Of a stretch of DNA of 64,000 nucleotides, positions 7,564-16,280 are shown piece after piece. The notes beneath the pieces were generated by a model that ran no database searches, had not been told where the DNA came from, and saw only the letters and a list, made by a program, of their open reading frames with translations. The position numbers were made by a program, and so were the translations under genes. The stretch comes from Myxococcales bacterium (lineage in GTDB: Bacteria > Myxococcota_A > Polyangia > Polyangiales > Polyangiaceae): NCBI GenBank assembly GCA_903642325.1, contig CAHJWM010000001.1, forward strand, positions 186,001 through 250,000, written 5' to 3'. Positions within the stretch are counted from its first letter, which is position 1, and each line of letters begins with the position of its first letter.

Positions 7564-9306
7564 TCAACGCTTGAACCACTTGCCAAAGCGGCCGCCCTCG
7601 TTCGGCTTACTACCGCCGGGAGGAATGCTCGAGTTGGGCGCGGGCTGACCACTAGGTCGATCGCTCGGGGATCGTTGACCGGTTCGCTTTAGTTCCGCCT
7701 TACGCATGTCGTACAGTCGGATCTCGCGCTGTGCATCCACATGGCGCGGATCGTTTTCGACCACGAACCGAAAATCTCCGACCGCCTTGCCCGTTTTGCC
7801 CAGCCGCTTGAGGAGCGAGCCCCGGTACCATCGGATGCGTGTGTTGTTGGGCTCGAGGCGGAGCGCCTTTTCGATACGAGCCAAGATATCTTCCAGGTTC
7901 GCGTTCAAATGGCTCGACTCTACCCAGGCCAAAAGCGCGATGTAATCCGCTTGCGTTGGATCTAGCTCCACGGCCCGGCGCGCTTCGTCCAACGCGGCGC
8001 GGTTGTTGTTACGCCGCATCAGAACCTCGGCCTTTTGGAAAGCCGTGGCCGCGCGAACCACGCGCTGAACCTCTTCCTGCTCCCCGGCGCCGCCCCCGCC
8101 GCCCTTCCTGAGCTCGTCGTACTCATTGCGCCGCGTCGGGTCGGAAAGAATTTGATGTGCCTCGCTCATGCGCGCGAAAACCTTGGTCGCTAAATCGCGC
8201 ACGTCCACCAGGTTCGGGCTGAGTCGGTCGGGGTGCCACTTCTTCGCCAATTGGAAAAAAGAAGCTTGAATTACCGAGGGCATGGCGTCGGGAGCAACGC
8301 CGAGGAGGTCGTAATAACTAGCGCTGCCGTTCGCCGCTCGTTCGCGGATCTCCGTTTTGAATGCCATCAGCTCGGGGCTCTCGATATGCGGCGAAGAGCC
8401 CGAAGATGCCGATGGCGTAGCCGCTTGCTCCGAGAGTGCTGCGGCTGGGCTCACGGCACGCGCGGCCGGGCTCACGGCACGTGCGGCCGGCGCGGAGCCC
8501 GGCGGTCGAGGGCTTGCAGCCGTTGGCGGGGGGGTGCTGGAAGCCGCCTCCGCCCCAATCGGTTGCATGCCCGGGATACCCGTCTCGAGCTGACGCGTGA
8601 TAATCAGCACGTAAATGAGCCGGCGCACGTGCGCCTCCGCGGCCAATCCGCGGCCAAGGAGCTCATGCAAAGGCTGTGGCTTCGCACGGAGTACATCGAT
8701 GATCGACTGCTCCCGCGGCTCGAAGTCGAAACGCCGGATGGGCGCGTCCTGGTGGAGCAAAATCGGCTGATCGCCGTACCGCCCGAGCACATCCGCTACG
8801 TGCGCGGCGTTGACGTGCTCCCGCACGCCACGCCAGATCAACGCCAGCGGCCGTGCGGGCACTCCCGGGCCGCCCCAGCGTTCCAGAAAATTCAAACGAT
8901 CGTAATATCCAAAGAGTGTGCTTGCCGGCAGCTCGAACAAGCGCAGCACCTGGCGTGACAGTTGCTCTCGCAGCGCCTCACGGAGTGTGTGCTCGTCCAG
9001 CTCTCCTTCCTCGAGCAGAACTCGACCGTGAAGTACGCCCCGCAGAGCAGCCACGCTCCGAGTTCGCTCGTATACGGCCTCCGAAATGCCCTCGTTCTCC
9101 CGTAAAATTCGACCGAGAAACAAGCTTGGCTCGTGAAGCTTGGCTTTGCTCGGTGCACCAGCCTCGAAATAGATGGCGTGCCGCGACCCCGTCCCTTCCT
9201 CGAGCACGAGCGTGCCGGTGAGTGAACGATCGAGGCTGTAAACAAGCAGGTGCCCAAGCGGAGTTGCTTCTAAAGAGCCCTGCGCCGTGGGTACCACCTC
9301 CGTCAA
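7564..9306 (-). CDS. PATAN (DUF4388) - J domain - TPR fusion protein
   Basis: The 580-residue cytoplasmic protein has three parts. Residues 8-240 resemble PATAN/DUF4388 (GSLEATPLGHLLVYSLDRSLTGTLVLEE), a domain linked to gliding and two-component signalling in myxobacteria and related bacteria. An Ala/Pro/Ser linker follows at about 250-320. A J domain spans about 335-400 and keeps the HPD tripeptide (KKWHPDRLSPNL). TPR-like helices follow (AEVLMRRNNNRAALDEARRAVELDPTQADY...). The J domain suggests recruitment of a DnaK-type chaperone to a signalling complex (inference). The start is TTG at 9306. It is divergent from an NtrC-type regulator gene 200 bases away. Confidence 0.85.
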   Translation of the reverse strand: MTEVVPTAQGSLEATPLGHLLVYSLDRSLTGTLVLEEGTGSRHAIYFEAGAPSKAKLHEPSLFLGRILRENEGISEAVYERTRSVAALRGVLHGRVLLEEGELDEHTLREALREQLSRQVLRLFELPASTLFGYYDRLNFLERWGGPGVPARPLALIWRGVREHVNAAHVADVLGRYGDQPILLHQDAPIRRFDFEPREQSIIDVLRAKPQPLHELLGRGLAAEAHVRRLIYVLIITRQLETGIPGMQPIGAEAASSTPPPTAASPRPPGSAPAARAVSPAARAVSPAAALSEQAATPSASSGSSPHIESPELMAFKTEIRERAANGSASYYDLLGVAPDAMPSVIQASFFQLAKKWHPDRLSPNLVDVRDLATKVFARMSEAHQILSDPTRRNEYDELRKGGGGGAGEQEEVQRVVRAATAFQKAEVLMRRNNNRAALDEARRAVELDPTQADYIALLAWVESSHLNANLEDILARIEKALRLEPNNTRIRWYRGSLLKRLGKTGKAVGDFRFVVENDPRHVDAQREIRLYDMRKAELKRTGQRSPSDRPSGQPAPNSSIPPGGSKPNEGGRFGKWFKR

Positions 9307-9505
9307 AGCCAGCCTAGTTTAACACCCTCCATGCCGGTTCGGCACAACTTCCGAGCGGCCGGGGAGCACCCAGGCAGGGAGCGCCTCGCCAGCGTCGGTC
9401 TTGCGCAAGGGCAATTGAACGCCCAATTCCCCGTGCCCAGTCCGTTTCACCACCAACCGCGGCCGTGTCGTGGCGCGCAAGGTACACCTTCGGTAGCGTT
9501 TTCGT

Positions 9506-10888
9506 ATGACCCGCGGTCACGTCCTAGTCGTCGACGACGAAACATCCATCCTCAATACGCTGAAGAAGGCTCTATCTCTCGAGGGTTATCAAGTCGACCT
9601 AGCCGGCGGCATCGCCGTCGCAGAACAGCGCATCGCCAAGCAAGTCTACGACGCAGTGTTACTCGACGTCGCACTGCCCGATGGTGATGGGCTCGATCTG
9701 CTTGCGCGTCTGCGCAGCGCAGGCAACGAGTGCGCCGTCTTGATGATGAGTGGCCACGCGACGATCGACGCTGCGGTCCGAGCCACCAAGCTCGGCGCGC
9801 TCGACTTTCTCGAGAAGCCGTTGTCGACCGACCGACTGCTCGTGATGTTGGACAACGCCTTACGATTACTGCATGCCGAGGCCGAAGCTCGCGAACTGCA
9901 CGCCGAAGCCGGCCACTTCGACGATCTAGTCGGCAATAGCCGCGTCATGCGGGATTTGCGTGAGCGCGTGCTGCGCGCGGCACGCTCGAGCGCAAGCGTC
10001 TTGATCCGAGGCGAACGCGGCACCGGAAAAGAGCTCGTTGCGCGTGCAATTCATCGCGCCTCGCCGCGAGCCAAGGCGATTCTGGAGCGCCTGAACTGCG
10101 CCGCGGTGCCCGCCGAGCTGATCGAGAGCGAGCTCTTCGGACACGAAGCCGGCGCGTTCACCGGCGCGACCAAACAGCGGCGGGGAAAGTTCGAGCGCGC
10201 AAGCGGCGGCACGTTGTTCTTGGATGAGGTCGGCGACATGCCGCTCGCCATGCAGGCCAAGCTGTTGCGTGTGCTGCAGGAGGGGGAGATCGAGCGTGTG
10301 GGTGGCAGCGCGACGTTCACGGTCGACGTCCGCGTCGTGGCGGCCAGCAACAAAGACCTGCCGGACGCGTGCGAAAAAGGCACGTTTAGGGCGGACTTGT
10401 ACGACCGCCTGAACGTCGTGCCGATCGAGCTTCCGCCGCTTCGGGCGCGCCGGGAGGATATTCCAAAGCTCGCCGAACATTTTTTATTGAGCTCGCGCAA
10501 AGCCAACGCCCGTCCCGGAGTGGTCCTCACCCCTTCTGCCATCGAGGCCCTCACACGCCACCCGTTCCCGGGAAACGTGCGTGAGCTCCGAAATCTCATG
10601 GAGCGATTGGTGATCTTGAGCCCCGACGAAGCGCTGAACGGCGACGATGTCGAGCGCGCTGTCGGCATGAGTGGTGCGCCGCAGGCAGCCGGTCTCTATC
10701 GACCCGGCGTGCCATTCCGCGTGCTTTCGGAACAGGCAGAACGCGCGATCGTCGAAGAAGCCCTCGCGCATCATGGCGGACAAATGGCCGCGACGGCTCG
10801 CGCCCTCGGCATGGAACGCAGTCACCTCTACAAGAAAGCCCGCGCCCTCGGCTTACGCGGCGATAAAGACGAAGATTCGGCGGATTGA
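9506..10888 (+). CDS. sigma-54-dependent response regulator, NtrC family
   Basis: The 460-residue protein has a receiver domain (residues 5-120; VVDDE, phospho-acceptor Asp in LLDVALPDGDG, about residue 50). An AAA+ domain follows with Walker A GERGTGKE, the sigma-54 contact loop GAFTGA intact, and Walker B GTLFLDEVGDM. A Fis-type helix-turn-helix ends the protein (GGQMAATARALGMERSHLYKKARALG). It should activate sigma-54 promoters when phosphorylated. No histidine kinase is adjacent, so it is an orphan regulator whose partner is elsewhere. It converges with the TPR-peptidase gene, one base apart. Confidence 0.95.
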   Translation: MTRGHVLVVDDETSILNTLKKALSLEGYQVDLAGGIAVAEQRIAKQVYDAVLLDVALPDGDGLDLLARLRSAGNECAVLMMSGHATIDAAVRATKLGALDFLEKPLSTDRLLVMLDNALRLLHAEAEARELHAEAGHFDDLVGNSRVMRDLRERVLRAARSSASVLIRGERGTGKELVARAIHRASPRAKAILERLNCAAVPAELIESELFGHEAGAFTGATKQRRGKFERASGGTLFLDEVGDMPLAMQAKLLRVLQEGEIERVGGSATFTVDVRVVAASNKDLPDACEKGTFRADLYDRLNVVPIELPPLRARREDIPKLAEHFLLSSRKANARPGVVLTPSAIEALTRHPFPGNVRELRNLMERLVILSPDEALNGDDVERAVGMSGAPQAAGLYRPGVPFRVLSEQAERAIVEEALAHHGGQMAATARALGMERSHLYKKARALGLRGDKDEDSAD

Positions 10889-10889
10889 G

Positions 10890-13742
10890 TTAGCGCGGCA
10901 ACTTCGGGAGCCGGGCGTTCTTGGCATCGAGTTTGCGCGCGGTGGCAGCCTCTGCTTTGGCGCGCCCGCGCTGACCGGACTCGAGATACGACTCGGCGAG
11001 CCGAGCGTGCGCTTCGGCCAATTCCTCCGGGGTGCCGGGGCACAGGACGGCGCTTTCGAGCTCGAAGGTAGCTCGACCTGGGTGACCGGTCTTAGCAAGC
11101 GCCTCGGCGAACAACGAGTGCGTCGTCAACCCCTCGATGTCTGCGTAGATCGCCGCCTCACCCACGGTGACCGCTTCCTCGAAGGCGCCGCTCTGATTTA
11201 GGCGACCGAGCAAACGTTGATACACCTTGGGCTCGTGTTGCTCGAGAGCGCAGAGCACACGTAAAGCGCCGAGCTCAGCCGGCAGGTCACCGGCTTTTTG
11301 AGCCAGATCGGCCAATGCGTAATGAGGCGAGGCCTGGGTTGGGTCGAAGCTCGCGGCCGCTTGCAGCGCAGTCTTGGCGCCAAGCTCGTCGTTCTGCCCC
11401 AGGGCTTGCGCGAGCAGCATTTCAACCGCGTACCCGTCATGACCGTCGCCCTTCAGAACTTGCAGCGCCGTCACGACATGCACCGGATCATCGTGCAAAG
11501 CGAGCTGCGCATCGAGAAAACGCGCGTCGGCGAGCTTCGGGTCGAGCGCAAGGGCGCGCGCTAGTTCCGCCTTGGCTTTGTCGCCTGTACCGTGGCGCAA
11601 GAAGGCCAAGGCGAGCGTGGTGTGCGCGATAGCGCTGTCGGGGCTGCGCTCCACGGCCTCCTCGGCGATTGGGAGAGAGCCTCCCCGGGTCATGGGTACG
11701 AACTGGGTTTGGTAACGGGCCAGCCGTTGCTCGGCAAACGCACGAAATTCTCGGTCCAACTGCTCCGGCGTCTTACCCAACACGCTTCGCAAGACGTCCG
11801 GCGTGCGCCGGCCGGCGCCCCACTGATGTAACATCTCGCTCAGCTTGGGCATGCCGTACGTGGACGCCCACGTCGTCAAGATCTGGCTCGACGCATAGTA
11901 GGCGGTTGCGACATCGGTCAGCTCTTCAGCGCGAGTAAAGGCGCGCGTCATGTTTGCAATTGCCGGCAAACGGCCGCCACGCAGCGCTTGGTACAGCTCT
12001 GGATCTTGCTCCCGTGCCCACTCCGGCCGCCTGATGAGGGTTTCATACTCAGCGAGGCCTTCGGTAAACCAACGCGGCACGTGACTGTTGGACAGCTGAA
12101 TGTGAAACACGTGCGACAGCTCGTGCCATAAGGTCATCCCCAGGTTGAACGACTCGTTCCTTGGGCTCATGGCCGCCAACGTGCGCCCGAAGCAAACCCC
12201 CTGAATCGCGGTCTCGGGCAACCCGCCCGTCCGTACCCCGAAGTTCTGTCGCTCGGCGTAGAGCTCCACGCCAATCGGAGTTTCGGGCGTAAATCCGTAA
12301 GCTTTTGTCATCTTCGCCCAAGCCTCTTGTAAGAGGGCGGGCACGTAGCGCTCCAAGAGCGCACGTTCTTCGATTCTATAGCGAATGCGGAATGGCGGAT
12401 GCTCGACCGTTACGTACTCGCGCGCGATGGTCTTTTCGTACAGGTTCAGCGTGTTGAACACGCGCACGTTGTACGGATCGATCGCAAACGCTCTGCGCAG
12501 TGCCGAGAGGCCCCCCACGTCGTCCCCGGCACGAATTAGATTGAGGCCGAGCTCGCCGTAGGCAACGCCATCTTCGCTGTCAATGGCCACCGCATCACGC
12601 ATCATGCGCACGATTTCGTCGTAGCGGTGCTCCCAGTCGGCGAACTCTGAAACGATGGCGTACATGCGAGAAAATTGCGGATTCTTCTCGAAGACGGCGC
12701 GTTTCGCCAAATCGACGCCCGCTTGATCATCGGCTAGGAAACGTTCCGCGACGCGTTGGCTCAGAAGCTCCAAGCACGACGGCTCCGCCTCGAGCCCCTC
12801 CTTCAAGAAGCGCGCGGCCTGCTCGAGATCTTGGTCGCGAAGCGCGATGCCAACCAGAATCGCGTAAGCGCTTCCAGATTTCGGGTTCACGCTCAGCGCC
12901 AGCCGCGCCAAGCGTTCTGCCTCGTCGAAATCGAGTGCCTGGGCGAGCTTTACTCGCGCCAAAAGCACGAGGGCCTCCGGTTGCGCCGGAGCCTTGCCCA
13001 GAATTTCGTTCAGCACTTCCTCGGCATGACCGGGGTCGTATGTTTCTAGGAACAATTCGGCGCGATACAGGAGCGTCCGCACATCTCCCGGCCGAGCATG
13101 CTCAGCGGCATCGTAGGCATCGTTTGCATCTCCGGGGCTGCGCAGCAGCTGCGCCGCGCGGCCTACCATGGCAAGGCCAGCGCCGTCCGTGCCCGCGATC
13201 CGGTCGTCGTTGTAATCATTCACTAGGGTCAGCAAGACCGGCGACGCGTCGGCGCGACGCCCCTCGCGGATCAGCACCGTGCCAAGCTCCAGCGCCAGTG
13301 CGTGACTCAGCGCGCCTCTGGACGCGCGCCGCAATGTGAGCTCGGCTCCGGCGACATCACCAGCGGCCTCCTGGGCACGCGCCGTCCAGAGCGCCGCTTC
13401 TGCAGCCGAGGTCGGATCCGCCAGCAACGGTGCTACGGTGCCAATCGCCTCGTTATAACGTCCGGTCGTGACCAATACCTCCGCCAAGGCCAGCCGGGCC
13501 CTGGCCGCTTCTGGCGTGCGCATCAGGTCACGAAAGTTCGTCTCTGCCTCAACGTAGCCGCTGAGCTCCACCTGGCGCTGACCGCGAGCCAAACGCTCGC
13601 TCGGGGCCAACACCGCCCGCACGCTAGACTTCGCCCTTGGGGCCCCGCCCATCCGCATCCTCGCTGGAAGGCATGCAAGGCCAAGCGCGCCGACGAAAAT
13701 GAAGGGGACGATTCTGCGAGCCTTGAAAGTCGAAGCGCTCAT
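10890..13742 (-). CDS. TPR-repeat lipoprotein with gluzincin-type peptidase domain
   Basis: The 950-residue protein starts with a lipoprotein-like signal (RRIVPFIFVGALGLAC). TPR-type helical repeats follow over about residues 60-430. A metallopeptidase domain of the peptidase-MA type carries the zinc motif HELSH (LWHELSHVFHIQ) and a downstream WFTEGLAEYE that supplies the third, glutamate ligand. More TPR-like repeats fill the C-terminal third. Family members are uncharacterised, mostly periplasmic or outer-membrane-attached. The ATG at 13742 overlaps the TGA of the small upstream gene (ATGA), so they are translationally coupled. The frame extends 36 bases upstream, but that would place extra residues before the signal. 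Confidence 0.85.
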   Translation of the reverse strand: MSASTFKARRIVPFIFVGALGLACLPARMRMGGAPRAKSSVRAVLAPSERLARGQRQVELSGYVEAETNFRDLMRTPEAARARLALAEVLVTTGRYNEAIGTVAPLLADPTSAAEAALWTARAQEAAGDVAGAELTLRRASRGALSHALALELGTVLIREGRRADASPVLLTLVNDYNDDRIAGTDGAGLAMVGRAAQLLRSPGDANDAYDAAEHARPGDVRTLLYRAELFLETYDPGHAEEVLNEILGKAPAQPEALVLLARVKLAQALDFDEAERLARLALSVNPKSGSAYAILVGIALRDQDLEQAARFLKEGLEAEPSCLELLSQRVAERFLADDQAGVDLAKRAVFEKNPQFSRMYAIVSEFADWEHRYDEIVRMMRDAVAIDSEDGVAYGELGLNLIRAGDDVGGLSALRRAFAIDPYNVRVFNTLNLYEKTIAREYVTVEHPPFRIRYRIEERALLERYVPALLQEAWAKMTKAYGFTPETPIGVELYAERQNFGVRTGGLPETAIQGVCFGRTLAAMSPRNESFNLGMTLWHELSHVFHIQLSNSHVPRWFTEGLAEYETLIRRPEWAREQDPELYQALRGGRLPAIANMTRAFTRAEELTDVATAYYASSQILTTWASTYGMPKLSEMLHQWGAGRRTPDVLRSVLGKTPEQLDREFRAFAEQRLARYQTQFVPMTRGGSLPIAEEAVERSPDSAIAHTTLALAFLRHGTGDKAKAELARALALDPKLADARFLDAQLALHDDPVHVVTALQVLKGDGHDGYAVEMLLAQALGQNDELGAKTALQAAASFDPTQASPHYALADLAQKAGDLPAELGALRVLCALEQHEPKVYQRLLGRLNQSGAFEEAVTVGEAAIYADIEGLTTHSLFAEALAKTGHPGRATFELESAVLCPGTPEELAEAHARLAESYLESGQRGRAKAEAATARKLDAKNARLPKLPR

Positions 13743-14062
13743 GGTGCTGGCCTCCAGCGGGTCAACCGCCGCGGCCATTCCCCATTGCTACCCTTGCTGC
13801 GCAGCACGGAGCGGAGCAGCGCGTGGACGTAAGATTCGAGCCACGCTGGCGGCATCCCGCCCTCCCAGGCCGCCATGGTGAGCGCCGCGCTCGGCTGATC
13901 GATGCGGACCGCGCCGCGCAGCTCGTTCTCCGGCAAGAGCACCGTGATCGCATAGGCCGCGGTCGTGCTCGTGCCTTCTGCAAGCTTCAGTTCGATTCGG
14001 CCGCCGTGCTCGGGTCGCACAACGAGAATCTGGCTGCTTTCTCCGCCGAGCGCAATCGCCAC
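13739..14062 (-). CDS. small protein of unknown function, coupled to the TPR-peptidase gene
   Basis: The proposed 107-residue product starts at GTG 14062 and reads MAIALGGESSQILVVRPEHG. Its composition is that of a real protein: alternating beta-strand segments, then a C-terminal helix PPAWLESYVHALLRSVLRS. Residues upstream of this start in the longer frame are the antisense of the divergent gene. Its TGA overlaps the ATG of the next gene. The layout, with 45 bases between two divergent starts, supports both genes. No family is recognised. Confidence 0.55.
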   Translation of the reverse strand: MAIALGGESSQILVVRPEHGGRIELKLAEGTSTTAAYAITVLLPENELRGAVRIDQPSAALTMAAWEGGMPPAWLESYVHALLRSVLRSKGSNGEWPRRLTRWRPAP

Positions 14063-14107
14063 CGATCGCGCATTGATACGACGAGAGGCCCGTGCTGCGC
14101 TTCGCTG

Positions 14108-14554
14108 GTGAGGGTATTTGCACAGCGAGCCGAGACGGCCATCGACCTGGTGGAGATGCTGAATGCGACGCGGCGCTACTTCGACGCCAATTTGGACGTC
14201 CAATCACGGTCCGATGACGGCAAACACGTCGAGCTGATTTTGCATTGCGAAAAGCACGGCTACGAAGGTCGACTGTCGATCCGCGCGCGGGCGGTGACGC
14301 GTTTCGACGTGCTCGATGCGCGCGAGGCCGAGGAACGCGGTCAAGCATCGGGGATGGGATCACTCGCCGAGCGCTGCCACACGGTGTGGGAGGTCGAGTC
14401 GGTGGGCGCGGACTCCGAGCTGGCGCGCTTGAATCTGTGCGCGATCTTAGCCGCCGTTGGGCTCGGGCCCGTGCTCCCAGACGATGGCGCCACATTATAC
14501 GGCGTGCGGGGCTCGATGGAGCGCGTTGAGCGCTTGCTGCGCGCTCGGCGCTGA
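14108..14554 (+). CDS. small cytoplasmic protein of unknown function
   Basis: The 148-residue product, read from GTG 14108, contains AETAIDLVEMLNATRRYFDANLD followed by a mixed alpha/beta region (HVELILHCEKHGYEGRLSIRARAVTRFDVLDAREAEERG) and a C-terminal ALxxALGLGPVLP-like helix pair. The open frame extends 285 bases upstream, but those codons are antisense to the divergent small gene and look non-protein-like. The stop is 8 bases from the end of convergent rph. No family is recognised. Confidence 0.6.
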   Translation: MRVFAQRAETAIDLVEMLNATRRYFDANLDVQSRSDDGKHVELILHCEKHGYEGRLSIRARAVTRFDVLDAREAEERGQASGMGSLAERCHTVWEVESVGADSELARLNLCAILAAVGLGPVLPDDGATLYGVRGSMERVERLLRARR

Positions 14555-14562
14555 GCGCGACA

Positions 14563-15366
14563 TCAATCGACCGCGCGCTTGATGAGCAATCTGTCCAGGT
14601 CCACTCCCGCGCTTTCCAGAGTTTTTCGCGACATCGAGCAAAGCTCCGCGATGCCCTCCAACGCGAGATCGATCATTGCATCCAGGTCCCGGCGCGGCAC
14701 CGCTTCGCCTTCGGCTGTACCTTGCACCTCGACGATCGCCCCACGCGCCGTGGCGACCACGTTCAGATCGACACGCGCCGCGCTGTCCTCGGCATAACAC
14801 AGGTCGAGCGCGTACTCGCCGCCTACATGCCCGGCGCTCACCGCCGCGACTTGATCGCGCAGCACCGCCCTCTTCAGTCGGCCATTGTTCGTCAGCTTGT
14901 CGCAGGCGAGCGCCAGCGCGATGAAGCCGCTCGTGACCGACGCGGTGCGCGTTCCGCCGTCGGCTTCCAGGATATCGCAATCGATGTGGATGCTTTTTTC
15001 GCCCAGCCGATCCAGATCCACCGCCGCCCGCAGCGAGCGCCCAATCAGGCGTTGAATCTCGCGCGCGCGCCCACCCAGGGGTCTCTCGCGCCCATCGCGG
15101 TTCTCTCGGCGCTTTGGATTGGCTCGTGGGTGCATCTGATAATCAGCCGTGATCCAGCCCGTGCCTTTGCCTACCAAAAAGTCCGGGACAGACTCCTCGA
15201 TCGACGCGGTCGCCAGAACGACCGTGCCACCGACGCGGTAAAGCAGCGAACCTTCGGCCAAGCGATGGAAGCCGGGCGTGGCTTCGACAGGCCGCAGCGT
15301 TCGCAAGTCGCGGCCCGCGCGCGCGGCCAAGAGCTGCTTATTTCGCGTATCGGTAGTTTGGCTCAT
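14563..15366 (-). CDS. rph: ribonuclease PH
   Basis: This phosphate-dependent 3'-5' exoribonuclease trims tRNA precursors. The 267-residue protein shows the family signatures: RVGGTVVLATASIEESVPDF, GWITADYQMHPRA, EIQRLIGRSLRAAVDL, and CDILEADGGTRTASVTSGFIAL, with the phosphate-site region in the last of these. Length is slightly above the typical 240 owing to an N-terminal extension. It is divergent from queE and convergent with the 148-residue gene. The usual partner rdgB is not adjacent. Confidence 0.96.
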   Translation of the reverse strand: MSQTTDTRNKQLLAARAGRDLRTLRPVEATPGFHRLAEGSLLYRVGGTVVLATASIEESVPDFLVGKGTGWITADYQMHPRANPKRRENRDGRERPLGGRAREIQRLIGRSLRAAVDLDRLGEKSIHIDCDILEADGGTRTASVTSGFIALALACDKLTNNGRLKRAVLRDQVAAVSAGHVGGEYALDLCYAEDSAARVDLNVVATARGAIVEVQGTAEGEAVPRRDLDAMIDLALEGIAELCSMSRKTLESAGVDLDRLLIKRAVD

Positions 15367-15478
15367 TACCGCGCTTTACCACTCTCCGATACTCGACGGC
15401 GTCTTTCGAGAACGGACGCCAGCCGGGCGCTGAGCGGGCGATACCCGCGCCGCCTAGTAATGCGCTAAATAGCGGCGG

Positions 15479-16180
15479 ATGCAGGCCCAAGCCGTGATGT
15501 TGAAGGTCTCGGAGATCTTCGAGACCTTGCAAGGTGAGGGCGTGAGCGTTGGAGCACCAGCAATTTTCGTGCGTTTGGCCCAATGCAATTTGCACTGCGT
15601 GTGGTGCGACACCAAATACACCTGGGATTTTTCTCGATACCGCTACGACGAAGAGGTCCGCGAGCAGAGCGCGCTGGAAGTGGCGCAAATCGTCAATGCC
15701 TCCGGCACTCGGCGGCTGGTGCTGACTGGCGGCGAGCCACTTTTGCAACAGCGCGCGCTTGAAGCGCTGTTTTCGCGCCTGGCCCCTGATATTGCATTCG
15801 AAGTGGAGACCAATGGCACGATTGCGCCCGAGCCGGCGGCCCTGGCGCGCGTCAATCAATGGAACGTGTCGGCCAAGCTGAGCAGCGCGGGCGACCCCGA
15901 ACACCTTCGAATTCGGCCGCAAATCCTGACGCAATTTCGCGATTCTGGGCGCGCCTTTCTGAAGCTGGTCGTGCACGGCGAGGACGATTATGCGGAAGCC
16001 GACGCGCTAGTTCGTCTCCTGAGCTGGCCGCGCGAGCGCGTTTTGCTCATGCCCCTAGCGAACGATCGCGAAATGCTGCGAGAGCGCTCGTCTTCCGTGG
16101 CAGAGGCGGCTCGCACACGCGGCTTTAGGTTTTCTTCGCGTCTACACTTGGAACTGTGGGGCGGGCGGCGTGGCACCTGA
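15479..16180 (+). CDS. queE: 7-carboxy-7-deazaguanine synthase (radical SAM)
   Basis: It catalyses the ring contraction that makes 7-carboxy-7-deazaguanine in queuosine/preQ0 biosynthesis. The 233-residue protein has the radical-SAM cluster CNLHCVWCDT (CxxxCxxC, with a Trp after the second Cys), the glycine motif LTGGEPLLQ and the ETNGT segment. FETLQGEGVSVGAPAIFVR at the N-terminus is diagnostic of QueE. ATG at 15479 is used; a second ATG lies six codons later. No other queuosine gene (queC, queD, queF) is in the window. Confidence 0.95.
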   Translation: MQAQAVMLKVSEIFETLQGEGVSVGAPAIFVRLAQCNLHCVWCDTKYTWDFSRYRYDEEVREQSALEVAQIVNASGTRRLVLTGGEPLLQQRALEALFSRLAPDIAFEVETNGTIAPEPAALARVNQWNVSAKLSSAGDPEHLRIRPQILTQFRDSGRAFLKLVVHGEDDYAEADALVRLLSWPRERVLLMPLANDREMLRERSSSVAEAARTRGFRFSSRLHLELWGGRRGT

Positions 16181-16280
16181 AAGGTGGCCCAGTTGTGGCC
16201 GCGGTGCGCGGAGCTACGTTGGCGGACTTTTTCGCTAAGTGCAGCCCGATTGCTCAGGATCTTAGGCTCGGCTGTGTAAG

